Source: CAYOEV01 sp964403075
GTDB taxonomy: Bacteria; Bacteroidota; Bacteroidia; Cytophagales; Cyclobacteriaceae
DNA length: 64,000 nucleotides
NCBI GenBank assembly: GCA_964403075.1
Contig: CAYOEV010000005.1
Span: 1-64,000 of the forward strand
Direction: 5' to 3'
The position numbers and the translations under genes are program-made. The notes below the pieces were generated by a model. The model saw only the letters and a program-made list of their open reading frames with translations. It was not told where the DNA came from and made no database searches. Shown here in pieces: positions 53,423-62,576 of this stretch (positions are counted from its first letter, which is position 1; every line of letters begins with the position of its first letter).

Positions 53423-54847
53423 ATGGAAAACTATGATTTGATAGTGATCGGGAGCGGCCCGGCAGGGGAAAAAGCTGCGGTAAAAGCTGCTTATTTTAAA
53501 AAAACTGTAGCCCTTGTCGAAAAAGAGGACGACTTTGGAGGGGCGGGTATACAGACTGGCACCATACCTTCTAAAACACTGAAGGAAACGGCACTCTATT
53601 TAAGTGGCATCTACCAAAAAGATGTATTTGGGGTTAATAAAGAGATTGGACAAGAGACGGGGGTACGTGAATTTCTATATCGTAAAGATTTGGTAAAAAA
53701 GGAAATGGGTAAAAGAGCCAAGCACAACCTGAGTAAGCATGGTGTAGACATATACAGAGGCAAGGCACGATTCCACGACCCACATACAATTATTATTGAT
53801 GGCGAATGGGAAGAGACCATTTCTGGCGCATTTATATTGATAGCCACCGGATCATACCCTTACCATCCGTCAAACGTACCCTTTGATTTTCGTCGGGTCC
53901 ATGACTCAGACTCTATTCTCAATATCAAGCGTTTCCCCTCTTCCATTTGTGTTTTGGGTGCGGGGGTTATTGGATGTGAGTATGCCACCATTTTTGCTGC
54001 TATGGGAGTAAAAACCTATATCGTCAATGATCGCGACAATATTTTAGGTTTTTTAGATCATGAGGTTTCTGAAGCGCTGGTACAGCAAATGCAAAAAAGC
54101 GGGATTCAAATATTGTTCAATAATTCAGTTACTGATCTACAGAACCCCGGTGTTGATGACGCACCGCTGGAAATCACCCTTCAATCTGGTGGGCAATTAA
54201 AGGTGGATATGTTCCTCTTTGCGGCTGGGCGAAGCGGGAATATCAAGGAGCTCAACTGTGAAGCTGCCGGTCTGGTAGTTGGGAAACGCGAAACTGTGGT
54301 GGTTGATCACCAGTTTCGAACAAATAAGCCGCACATTTTTGCTGTGGGAGATGTGATTGGCTTCCCGGCGCTGGCAAGTACCAGTATGGAGCAGGGTCGC
54401 ATTGCTGTAACACATATGTTCCAGACAGATGATCTGGAAACTTTGGCAGAGATTTTTCCATATGGCATATATACAGTTCCTGAAGTGTCAATGGTGGGTA
54501 TTACAGAGGAAGAAGCGAGCCAACAGGCCATTGATTACGAGGTGGGCATTAGCTATTACCGCGATACTGCACGGGGCATGATCATGGGTGATGCCGACAA
54601 TGGTTTTCTTAAACTGGTATTTGAGAAAAAAACTAAAAGAGTGCTAGGAGTACACATCATGGGACATCAGGCCACAGAACTCATTCATTATGGTATGTCT
54701 CTGGTCAGAAGCAAAAACACCCTCGATGAGATTATAGGTACAGTTTTTAATTATCCTACACTGCACGACCTATACAAATACGCCAGTTATGATGGGTTGG
54801 GCAACGTTGCCGGACGAAAGATTAAAAAAGCAGGCGAGGTCATTTGA
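53423..54847 (+). CDS. sthA: Soluble pyridine nucleotide transhydrogenase (SthA-type)
   Basis: A 474-residue flavoprotein of the lipoamide dehydrogenase superfamily. FAD binding is in IVIGSGPAGEKAA, but the redox-active Cys pair is absent: the site reads GAGIQTGTIPSKTL, as in transhydrogenases. NAD binding is in VLGAGVIGCEYATIFAAMG, and the dimer interface has HDLYKYASYD. It exchanges reducing equivalents between NADH and NADPH. It starts one base after the cyclase stop, so the two are co-expressed. Confidence 0.93.
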   Translation: MENYDLIVIGSGPAGEKAAVKAAYFKKTVALVEKEDDFGGAGIQTGTIPSKTLKETALYLSGIYQKDVFGVNKEIGQETGVREFLYRKDLVKKEMGKRAKHNLSKHGVDIYRGKARFHDPHTIIIDGEWEETISGAFILIATGSYPYHPSNVPFDFRRVHDSDSILNIKRFPSSICVLGAGVIGCEYATIFAAMGVKTYIVNDRDNILGFLDHEVSEALVQQMQKSGIQILFNNSVTDLQNPGVDDAPLEITLQSGGQLKVDMFLFAAGRSGNIKELNCEAAGLVVGKRETVVVDHQFRTNKPHIFAVGDVIGFPALASTSMEQGRIAVTHMFQTDDLETLAEIFPYGIYTVPEVSMVGITEEEASQQAIDYEVGISYYRDTARGMIMGDADNGFLKLVFEKKTKRVLGVHIMGHQATELIHYGMSLVRSKNTLDEIIGTVFNYPTLHDLYKYASYDGLGNVAGRKIKKAGEVI

Positions 54848-55592
54848 ATGCTTTAACTGACAGACGGTGGGATCAAATGATTGTAAAGAGTCATGAAAAT
54901 GTCGTGGTACGAACATGCCTCTTCACCATTTTCCAAATGAAACCGTTACGTGGCTTGATTGATAAGGCATTAGATTAATATAAAAAAAGTGGTTGGTTAT
55001 TCTGACAGGAGTAAAATTTATCATTTTGTTGCCCCTCAAAAAAAAGTTGAGCATAAAGATGCCTGTTAATCGTTACAACTTCTTCTGGTCTGGATGCAGG
55101 TTTGCCCCCTGTATTAATTAACGTGCCTTGGACAACGATGTGACTGACTGAATCTGGACCTTGAATAAACACCTTAACCCTTCCTCGTTAAGCGATCAAT
55201 TAGCAGTTAATGGGTAGATTGGAGGACTGACACAAACGGCAACCCTACAGGGTTTCAATGTGGGAGCTGAAGGATTTGCGTTGCCTTTAATGAAATTTAT
55301 GATAGGCATGCAAATACCAGATACCAAGTGTCCAAAGCAGATAGATTGTGATGTGTTAGGTACAGGGATTATTTGTACCACCACTCTGTAACATTCCGCT
55401 AGAGTAATTAGCAACCTGATAATAATGGGAAATCAATCATATTAGGGAATCATACTCATCAGCTGTCATTAAGGAAGGATTTGTTTTTTACAATCGCTAA
55501 TAAATACCCCATACGAGGTATTGTCATTCGCGTGCTAATTCTGCAGTTTTGAAGTGATTTCTAACCTAACCACTTTAGATTTCGCTCACAAG
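54848..55592. other. Gene-poor intergenic region of about 745 bases
   Basis: No recognisable gene. On the minus strand two consecutive open frames, 55196-55414 (TTG start) and 54975-55172 (GTG start), have protein-like sequence but no match in my memory and lack good starts. On the plus strand an open stretch from 55218 to 55391 is also protein-like but follows a TAG and has no upstream start. The region may hold a decayed gene. Confidence 0.45.
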
Positions 55593-55619
55593 AGCCTTCT
55601 CATTAGAGGAGGCTTTTTT
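55593..55619 (+). terminator. Terminator upstream of the CapA-like gene
   Basis: A 9-base stem (AGCCTTCTC at 55593-55601, loop ATTA, GAGGAGGCT at 55606-55614, one G-U pair) is followed by a T run. It lies 12 bases before the preferred start at 55632, with no gene on the same strand in the 745 bases before it. Confidence 0.7.
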
Positions 55620-55631
55620 ATTTTGCCTCAA

Positions 55632-56750
55632 ATGCGATTCTTTTTCAAATACTTTTTGGCGTTTTGTGGATGGATGATTGGTCATCAGGGGTACAATCAG
55701 GAAATCAATCTACTTTTCTTGGGGGACATCATGCAGCACGACTCCCAGATTGCCAGTGCCTATGACCCGGTAACAAAAACGTACAATTACCGACATAATT
55801 TTCAATACCTCGATGACGTCATGTCTGCAACAGACTTCACCATCGCCAACCTGGAGTTTACCTTCGGAGGTAGGCCCTTCAAGGGTTATCCAATGTTTAG
55901 CGCACCAGATGCCATGGCTACTGCGCTCAAAGATGTGGGGGTAGATGTACTGGTTACGGCCAATAACCACAGTTGTGACCGTAGGAAGAAAGGAATTCTT
56001 CGCACCCTGGATGTGCTGGACAGCATCGGGTTCCAACATACGGGGACCTTCCGCAGCCAGGAGGCCCGAGACACCCTTTATCCATTAATTTTAAATAAGC
56101 GAGGTATCCGTTTGGCCCTGCTCAATTATACGTATGGCACCAATGGATTACCCGTGCCCGCACCAGGCATGGTAAATCTGATTGATGAGGAAAAAATGAT
56201 TGCTGATTTGAAAAAGGCCCGCACGCTTACGCCAGACAAAATCATCGTTTTTATGCACTGGGGCTCAGAATACACGCATAATCCAAATGATAAACAAAAA
56301 CGTGTGGCTGAATTGTTGTTCAAAAACGGCGCGGATATTGTCATTGGTGCTCACCCACATGTGATACAACCCATGTATAACCAATGGAAAGACTCTACTG
56401 ACCAGGTGCTGGTTTATTCACTGGGTAATTTCATTAGCGGTCAGCGCAAACCTCCGCGCGATGGTGGCGCCGCTTTTGTGCTTACACTGAATAGAGATGA
56501 GGATGGCGAAGTGCGGGTAAATAAGGCAGGCTACCTGCTTACCTGGGTGTGGCGCCCAACACAGGTAGGTAGAAGCAGATACTACGTAATGCCCGCAGCG
56601 AAGCATGAAAATGACACCGACCTGTTGGATGCTTTTTCTTCTGCCCGGATGAAAGCATACGTAAAACAAGCCCGCGCCATATTGGACAACGAAAATATCA
56701 ACGTAGGCGAATACATATGGAATCAAGAGGTGGGGTGGTTGTTAAAATGA
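55632..56750 (+). CDS. CapA-family metallophosphatase-like protein
   Basis: About 372 residues from the ATG at 55632. A longer frame from 55554 would read through the terminator hairpin and is unlikely. The N-terminus is hydrophobic (MRFFFKYFLAFCGWMIG), consistent with export. The CapA motifs are FLGDIMQH, ANLEFTFGG, VTANNHSCDR and IGAHPHVIQPM. CapA-type proteins belong to the metallophosphatase superfamily; some take part in poly-gamma-glutamate capsule formation, but no capB/capC is nearby, so the role here is open. Confidence 0.9.
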   Translation: MRFFFKYFLAFCGWMIGHQGYNQEINLLFLGDIMQHDSQIASAYDPVTKTYNYRHNFQYLDDVMSATDFTIANLEFTFGGRPFKGYPMFSAPDAMATALKDVGVDVLVTANNHSCDRRKKGILRTLDVLDSIGFQHTGTFRSQEARDTLYPLILNKRGIRLALLNYTYGTNGLPVPAPGMVNLIDEEKMIADLKKARTLTPDKIIVFMHWGSEYTHNPNDKQKRVAELLFKNGADIVIGAHPHVIQPMYNQWKDSTDQVLVYSLGNFISGQRKPPRDGGAAFVLTLNRDEDGEVRVNKAGYLLTWVWRPTQVGRSRYYVMPAAKHENDTDLLDAFSSARMKAYVKQARAILDNENINVGEYIWNQEVGWLLK

Positions 56751-56891
56751 TGAGCATTGTTTGTGACGGCCAACGGGCATCCCTAAGGAAACAGGTTTTT
56801 GTTTTTCAATCCATCATCCGTCTATGCTGGCAGATCTAATAATTTCTAACCTCGCACTTCCTCTTTATCTTACCTTTAAAATCTTTTTCAT

Positions 56892-57818
56892 ATGAACTAT
56901 TCCGAAGGCATGCTCCGCGAAGGAGCCCTTAAAAACAAAACTATCCTTGTCACTGGCGGCGGAACAGGCTTAGGTAAATCCATGAGTACCTACTTTTCCC
57001 AACTAGGTGCCAATATCATCATCACCAGTCGAAAGCTGGAAGTGTTGGAACAGACAGCGAAGGAAATGAGTGATCTAACGGGCAATCCGGTTTTACCCCT
57101 GGCTTGCGACGTACGCGATTATGAAAAGGTTGAAGCCACCATTGCTGCCTCTAAAAAAGCATTCGGTAAGGTGGATGTGTTGCTGAATAATGCAGCGGGT
57201 AATTTCATATCGCCAACCGAAAGACTGTCTCACCGTGCCTTCGATACAGTGGTGGATATTGTGCTGCGAGGTTCTTACAATTTTACGCTAGCGATGGGTA
57301 AGGACTGGATTGAAAAAAAGCAGCCTGGAAATGTGCTGAACATTGTTACTACCTACGCATGGACAGGATCTGGTTACGTCGTTCCCAGTGCCTGCGCAAA
57401 AGCAGGGGTTCTGGCGATGACCAGGTCTTTGGGTGTTGAATGGGCCAAATACGGTATCCGTTCAAATGCCATCGCTCCGGGTCCGTTTCCAACGGAAGGT
57501 GCCTGGAGTCGTTTGTTGCCTGGCAATATGAAAGACAAATTTGATCCTGCCAAAAAAGTACCGGTGGGTAGGGTGGGAGAACATCAGGAATTGGCCAACC
57601 TGGCAGCCTACCTGGTGTCTGATTTTTCGGCTTACATCAATGGAGAGGTGGTGACCATAGATGGAGGTGAGTGGCTCAAGGGTGCTGGTGAATTTAATAT
57701 GTTGGATGGCGTGCCAGAAGAATTATGGGATGCCATGGAAATGGGTAGAAAGAAAGAGGGTTCCAAACTGAAATTGATGTGGCTCTATTTTAAAGGGATG
57801 CGGAAACTAAAGATGTAA
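56892..57818 (+). CDS. Short-chain dehydrogenase, 2,4-dienoyl-CoA reductase-like
   Basis: A 308-residue SDR. The cofactor loop is VTGGGTGLGKSM and NNAAGNFISPTERLS is typical of DECR-type enzymes. The active site reads TYAWTGSGYVVPSACAKAGV: the family Tyr is replaced and Ser and Lys remain, as in mitochondrial 2,4-dienoyl-CoA reductase, which works without Tyr. It should reduce conjugated dienoyl-CoA during degradation of unsaturated fatty acids. It stands alone, 141 bases after the CapA gene; TACCTTTA near 56871 resembles a weak -7 element. Confidence 0.88.
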   Translation: MNYSEGMLREGALKNKTILVTGGGTGLGKSMSTYFSQLGANIIITSRKLEVLEQTAKEMSDLTGNPVLPLACDVRDYEKVEATIAASKKAFGKVDVLLNNAAGNFISPTERLSHRAFDTVVDIVLRGSYNFTLAMGKDWIEKKQPGNVLNIVTTYAWTGSGYVVPSACAKAGVLAMTRSLGVEWAKYGIRSNAIAPGPFPTEGAWSRLLPGNMKDKFDPAKKVPVGRVGEHQELANLAAYLVSDFSAYINGEVVTIDGGEWLKGAGEFNMLDGVPEELWDAMEMGRKKEGSKLKLMWLYFKGMRKLKM

Positions 57819-57876
57819 GCCAAAAGGGGGGTCGGCAGGCTAGTCCTGTATTAATTAATAACTTAAGGTTTTACTA

Positions 57877-58761
57877 TTGAGAAAATTAACCATCATTCTT
57901 GCAATTTTTATCGCAGGTTGCGCCACAGACGATGGCTTAGGTACTCCAAGGTTGACTCAATCTAATGGCAATGATCCTGGCAAGGCGGAAGACGAATGTT
58001 TCCCTGCTTTCGGTAGCAATGAACTCAATATCGCCACATGGAATATCGAGCAATTCTCGTTAAGCAATACCAATATCGCATTGGTTCAGGAAATTATAGA
58101 GCGTTTAGATGTAGATCTGATTGCTGTTCAGGAAATTCTCAGTGAAGTAGACTTTTTAAGTATGCTCGACGAGTTGGATGGCTGGATCGGCTTGGTGTCA
58201 AGTCAGTCAGGTTTAAAAACAGGGTACATTGTCAAAAGTGCAGCTTTCGAACGATTCCAGGAACCCATAGAGCTATTTCAGGAGCAAAATGATTTATTTC
58301 CTACCCATCCTTTGTTGTTGCAAATGATCCATGTAAGTGGGCTGAATGTCTCTTTTATCAACTATTACTCTCTCAGAATGGCCGACACCGTAGGTACCGC
58401 CGACACCGCTGACCTTCGATTCGAAGCCAGCAGGCACTTAAAAGAATATATGGACAGTACACAAACACTTGTTCCTATCGTGGTATTGGGTGATTTTAAT
58501 GCAGACCTTGGAGTCCAATCACCCTATTATAATTTTCAACTGGATGCCGAACATTATCTTTTTGCAGATGCTAGCTTGGGGACAGAAAATGGAGATGATT
58601 TTAGTATTCCGTCCTTGCAAACCGATCATGACCATTTGCTGATTACTAATGAGTTGTTTAACAATCTGCGGTATGCCGAGGTCATTTTGCCGGAAGCCTG
58701 TATTGCCAATTACGGTAGCCAGGTGTCGAAACATCGACCAGTAATGGCCACACTGAAATAA
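57877..58761 (+). CDS. Lipoprotein of the endonuclease/exonuclease/phosphatase family
   Basis: A 294-residue protein that begins with TTG (no in-frame ATG precedes the signal). The lipobox is IFIAGC, so the mature protein is membrane anchored. The EEP fold motifs are present: IATWNIEQFS, DLIAVQEI (Glu), VLGDFNADLG (Asp-Asn) and DHDHLLI, then SKHRPVMATL with the catalytic His. The substrate may be a nucleic acid, an inositol phosphate or a sphingomyelin-like lipid. It is convergent with lepB. Confidence 0.88.
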   Translation: MRKLTIILAIFIAGCATDDGLGTPRLTQSNGNDPGKAEDECFPAFGSNELNIATWNIEQFSLSNTNIALVQEIIERLDVDLIAVQEILSEVDFLSMLDELDGWIGLVSSQSGLKTGYIVKSAAFERFQEPIELFQEQNDLFPTHPLLLQMIHVSGLNVSFINYYSLRMADTVGTADTADLRFEASRHLKEYMDSTQTLVPIVVLGDFNADLGVQSPYYNFQLDAEHYLFADASLGTENGDDFSIPSLQTDHDHLLITNELFNNLRYAEVILPEACIANYGSQVSKHRPVMATLK

Positions 58762-58892
58762 ATAATTGGCTTTGGACACGGTGGACTAATATTTTTTTAA
58801 GCTGGTCGCAGAGGAGTGATCAATGTTAATTTTCTTGTATATCGCACATCGGATCCTCAGAACTGAACACTTTCTCCTTTTTATCTAACACC

Positions 58893-60356
58893 TTATTCTA
58901 TGGCCTGCAGCAACCTCTTCCAACGAATTTTGTTAAGTATCCCGGCATTAGATTCCCATGACATCCAGATAAAGCTGGCCTCACCTACAATATTGTCTTC
59001 AGGCACGAAACCCCAATAGCGGGAGTCATCAGAACGGTGACGGTTATCACCCATCATGAAATAATAATCTTTTGTAAAGGTATACGACTTCACAGTTTCA
59101 TTATCGATTGTAAGCGTGTGGTTCTGTGGATTGTAACGCACGTCATCCAATCCCTCGTAGTTTTGAATGGTATAACCATATTTGGCCATTGCCATAAGAT
59201 CACTTGTTGAGATAGTCAGGCCCCGATATGGTACCAGCAGTGGTCCGAAATAATCTCGGTTCCAGTTGAAGTAATCGCTTTTAGGAAAGGTTTGCGGCTC
59301 AGCCGAACCCTCTTCGAAGAATGTATCGTTGACCATTGCGATAGAGGGTAACTTGGCTATGGCCTCTGCATGGTCAGGCGTGGTGAATATGAGGTATTGG
59401 CCTGCGGCAATTAAATCCTTTTCCCGGATATCGTAAGCTTCAAAAAATCGTTCAGGGAGTGCGCGGTTTCCTTTGGTTTGAATCTGGTAACCAAACTGCA
59501 TATTTGCAGGTCGAGGTTGCTTTTTACCATTTATCCATACTTCACCTTTATCTACTGCCAGCGTGTCTCCAGCTACAGCAACACATCTTTTAATGTAGTG
59601 TGTCTTGAGGTCCATTGGATGGTACGTGCCATCTGGTCGACGGTTGTAACGGTCGTCGACGGGATAATTGAATACGACTACGTCATTTCGCTCCACTTGA
59701 CCAAGAGCCGGTAGTCTTACGTGAGGTAACTGAATCCAGCGCAAGTATGAAGGCGCCTCCGTGCCCCATATTTTGGCATGCGTCAACGGTATCTGCAACG
59801 GAGTTTTAGGCGTCCTTGCCCCATATTCGGCCTTGTTTACAAAAAGAAAGTCGCCTACCAGCAGATTAGACTCCATGGAGGAGGTGGGAATCACATATGC
59901 CTCCATAAAACTCCACCTGATAAAAGTAGCGGCAAATACTGCAAAAACGATGGCTTCTAACCATTCTTGCGGCAGCGATTTTTCCTCTTTGGGTAATTTC
60001 ACAGCTTCACCCTTATAAGATACATGACTGTAAGCCATGTATAGCGTGTACATTGGCCATAAGATCACACCGAGTACCTGGTGTACATACGTGAAGCGCC
60101 CGTATGACTTGTAGAGATCCAAATGAATGGTCAGGATCACGAAAAAGCCTACAACGGGAACAAAAAGCAACACGATCCACCATTTCGGTCGGCCTACAAT
60201 CTCTATGTGAGTAAACCAATTATAAACAGGCACGAAGCCTATCCAACCGGCTTTGCCCGCGAGTTGAAATAATTTATAATAAGCAAAACCTTGCATGAGG
60301 TACCAGCCTATGACAACCACCAGGCAAAAAACCAGACTAAAATCGTTGAGATACAT
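58893..60356 (-). CDS. lepB: Signal peptidase I
   Basis: A 487-residue leader peptidase. The catalytic Ser is in PTSSMESNLLVGD (near residue 158) and the Lys in THYIKRCVAVAGD (near residue 260); the GDNRHRSDDSRYWG box follows near the end. It has four or five N-terminal membrane helices, more than the usual one or two, and a long insert of about 100 residues between Lys and GDN boxes, both seen in other Bacteroidota. It removes signal peptides after Sec export. The ATG overlaps the dapB stop by one base. Confidence 0.95.
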   Translation of the reverse strand: MYLNDFSLVFCLVVVIGWYLMQGFAYYKLFQLAGKAGWIGFVPVYNWFTHIEIVGRPKWWIVLLFVPVVGFFVILTIHLDLYKSYGRFTYVHQVLGVILWPMYTLYMAYSHVSYKGEAVKLPKEEKSLPQEWLEAIVFAVFAATFIRWSFMEAYVIPTSSMESNLLVGDFLFVNKAEYGARTPKTPLQIPLTHAKIWGTEAPSYLRWIQLPHVRLPALGQVERNDVVVFNYPVDDRYNRRPDGTYHPMDLKTHYIKRCVAVAGDTLAVDKGEVWINGKKQPRPANMQFGYQIQTKGNRALPERFFEAYDIREKDLIAAGQYLIFTTPDHAEAIAKLPSIAMVNDTFFEEGSAEPQTFPKSDYFNWNRDYFGPLLVPYRGLTISTSDLMAMAKYGYTIQNYEGLDDVRYNPQNHTLTIDNETVKSYTFTKDYYFMMGDNRHRSDDSRYWGFVPEDNIVGEASFIWMSWESNAGILNKIRWKRLLQAIE

Positions 60357-61069
60357 TACTTTTTGTTTAAATAATCATCCATTGTTAACCAGCCGGATTG
60401 AGATGCTGCCCACATGGCCACGTCCAGTGCGCCTTGGGCGAAAAGGTCACGGTCATGCGCAACATGGGTCAATGCAATGGTTTCAAATCGTGATTGATAT
60501 TTTACGATGTGCGTACCAGGAACGTTTGGTTCACGATGCGAAACTATAGGTATTTTTTTTTCCGGAGGTGGTTTTTCCTTCGTCCAATCATCGTAGGCCA
60601 CTGTATTCGACAGGATGCCCTCTGCTATTCGAATGGCTGTACCGCTAGGGGCGTCCAATTTCTGGGTGTGGTGTGTTTCTTCCATTGAAATAGTAAAAGA
60701 ATTTCCGCTTCTGGCCGTAAGCCATTCATTCAATTGGAAAAACAGATTCACGCCCACACTGAAATTAGATGCGTGGAGGAAAGTACCGCCTGTCTGCTCC
60801 ACCTGCTTCCTAATTTCAGGCAGTCTGTGTAGCCACCCGGTGGTCCCGCTGATGGTTTTTACTTTTCTGGCGATCGCGCGTTTTAAGTTGTCAAATGCCG
60901 CTTCGGGCTGGGTGAACTCAATGGCCACATCTACTTCATCAGGGTGTATTTTTGCCCATCCGGCATCTTCGGAACCTTTGATGATCCTAACCACTTGATG
61001 ACCTTGTTCATGTGCAAGCCTATCAATGGCTTCTCCCATTTTACCGTAGCCGACCAGTGCGATCTTCAT
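60356..61069 (-). CDS. dapB: 4-hydroxy-tetrahydrodipicolinate reductase
   Basis: A 237-residue enzyme of the diaminopimelate/lysine pathway. NAD(P) binding is in VGYGKMGEAI, SGTTGW and ASNFSVGVNLFF; the catalytic His/Lys motif is ETHHTQKLDAPSGTA. It is about 35 residues shorter than E. coli DapB, as in other Bacteroidota. It lies between the DUF5683 gene (one-base gap) and lepB (one-base overlap). Confidence 0.95.
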   Translation of the reverse strand: MKIALVGYGKMGEAIDRLAHEQGHQVVRIIKGSEDAGWAKIHPDEVDVAIEFTQPEAAFDNLKRAIARKVKTISGTTGWLHRLPEIRKQVEQTGGTFLHASNFSVGVNLFFQLNEWLTARSGNSFTISMEETHHTQKLDAPSGTAIRIAEGILSNTVAYDDWTKEKPPPEKKIPIVSHREPNVPGTHIVKYQSRFETIALTHVAHDRDLFAQGALDVAMWAASQSGWLTMDDYLNKK

Positions 61070-61070
61070 A

Positions 61071-61691
61071 TTAAAAACGAACGGTTAATGCCATACCTAC
61101 CGACTGCGGTGCCAGCCGGTTGGGTAGCGAAGGAGTAAGGTCTATGGATAGGTCTTTGTTAATGGTAAACTCATGAAGATGGGCAGATATGTGTGCATCA
61201 GCGATATTCAGTAAATAAAACAAGCCGGTGATGATCATTAAGTAATCCCGATCTCTTCGGTATCGGTCGGCTTGGCGGCGAATGACCGCATCGGTGAACT
61301 GATCAGGTAATTCACTCACTGTATCAGGATTGTTGTCATTGATTGCAAAGAGTGCGGATTGGAAACTTTGATACAGACGATCGTTTTGTCTGATGTAATG
61401 TCCCAAAATAAGAAAGCCGCCATAGATGATGGGTACTTTCCAGTATTGTCCGTTGTACACCTGTCCAAGTCCGGGAAGTGCGGCAGAATAAATTGCCGCG
61501 CGGTTGGGATTTAGTGCTGATATCTCAGTGAATATTTCCACACCTTCGTTAATTACAAGAGAATCTATGTTCTGGTAGTTTACAGAATCTACCGATTCCA
61601 AGGTCGGAAGCTCTGCGCGGGTACTGTCTGGATTTTGTGCAAGTACCCACCCACTCAAGAAGAGTAGTACTGTCCAGAAGAAATGCTTCAT
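61071..61691 (-). CDS. DUF5683-family exported protein
   Basis: A 206-residue protein with a signal peptide (MKHFFWTVLLFLSGWVLAQ). The conserved core includes AIYSAALPGLGQVYNGQYWK and GFLILGHYIRQND, then YLMIITGLFYLLNIADAHI, with hydrophobic segments. DUF5683 proteins lie beside parB in many Bacteroidota, and their function is unknown. The start overlaps the parB stop by four bases. Confidence 0.92.
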   Translation of the reverse strand: MKHFFWTVLLFLSGWVLAQNPDSTRAELPTLESVDSVNYQNIDSLVINEGVEIFTEISALNPNRAAIYSAALPGLGQVYNGQYWKVPIIYGGFLILGHYIRQNDRLYQSFQSALFAINDNNPDTVSELPDQFTDAVIRRQADRYRRDRDYLMIITGLFYLLNIADAHISAHLHEFTINKDLSIDLTPSLPNRLAPQSVGMALTVRF

Positions 61692-62566
61692 ATGTCCAAT
61701 ATCTCCAACAGCCGATTGAGGTCTTCAGTGGATTCGAAAGGAATCTTGATATCCCCTTTGTTATCGGCATTGGCACTTATTTTAATTTTCGTGCCGAAAT
61801 GCGAAGATAGTTGAACTTGTAACTTTAATATTTCAGGAGACGAAGAATTGACTGGCTTTATACTGGAAGGTGGGATTCTTCCCAGTTCGCGCACCAGTTC
61901 TTCTGTTTTCCTGACCGATAAATCTTGTTCGACCACTTTGTCATATATGGCCAGCTGCTTGTCGATTTCTTCGATATTGACCAGCGCCCGGGCATGCCCC
62001 ATAGAAAGACGTTGATCACGTAGGCCTGCCTGAATCTCCGTGGGCAGTCTCAATAACCTCAGATAGTTGTTGATGGTGGTTCTCTTCTTTCCTACACGCT
62101 CACCCAGTTCCTCCTGCTTGAGTTCGCATTCACTCATCAGGCGTTGATAGCTAAGGGCCACTTCTATGGCATTCAGGTTTTCCCGCTGAATGTTTTCAAT
62201 GAGTGCCATTTCAAGCATCTGCTGATCGTCAGCAGTGCGAACATAGGCTGGAATTTCTGACAGTCCGATACGTTTACTTGCTTGAAGGCGACGTTCTCCG
62301 GATATCAGCTGATATTCGCCCCTACTGAGCTGCCTAACTGTGATGGGTTGGATGATGCCATGTACGCTGATCGAGTCTGCCAACTCATTGAGTGCCTCCT
62401 CATCAAATTCAGTTCGTGGTTGGAAAGGATTCGTCTCTATGTGCTCCACCGGTATGGTGTTGATGCCTATCGGAGCTTCCTTTACGAATGAAACATCACT
62501 CTCCTGCTCGTTTTCTTCCAGAAGTGCACCCAGTCCTCTTCCTAATCCTGACTTCCTTTTTGCCAT
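61688..62566 (-). CDS. parB: Chromosome-partitioning protein ParB
   Basis: About 292 residues from the ATG at 62566 (MAKRKSGLGRGLGALL). It has the ParB N-terminal domain with NPFQPRTEF and GERRLQA, the CTP-binding motif, followed by IENIQRENLNAIE and a helix-turn-helix core (LGERVGKKRTTINNYLRLL). A C-terminal dimerisation domain ends the protein. It would bind parS near the origin and load the segregation complex. It lies 10 bases after parA. I found no convincing parS site in the window. Confidence 0.95.
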   Translation of the reverse strand: MAKRKSGLGRGLGALLEENEQESDVSFVKEAPIGINTIPVEHIETNPFQPRTEFDEEALNELADSISVHGIIQPITVRQLSRGEYQLISGERRLQASKRIGLSEIPAYVRTADDQQMLEMALIENIQRENLNAIEVALSYQRLMSECELKQEELGERVGKKRTTINNYLRLLRLPTEIQAGLRDQRLSMGHARALVNIEEIDKQLAIYDKVVEQDLSVRKTEELVRELGRIPPSSIKPVNSSSPEILKLQVQLSSHFGTKIKISANADNKGDIKIPFESTEDLNRLLEILDI

Positions 62567-62576
62567 GCCAGTTGGA

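Noticed and set aside
55554..55631. Longer N-terminus of the CapA-like protein starting at 55554
   Set aside because: It would translate through a complete terminator hairpin, and a better start with a signal-like helix is at 55632.
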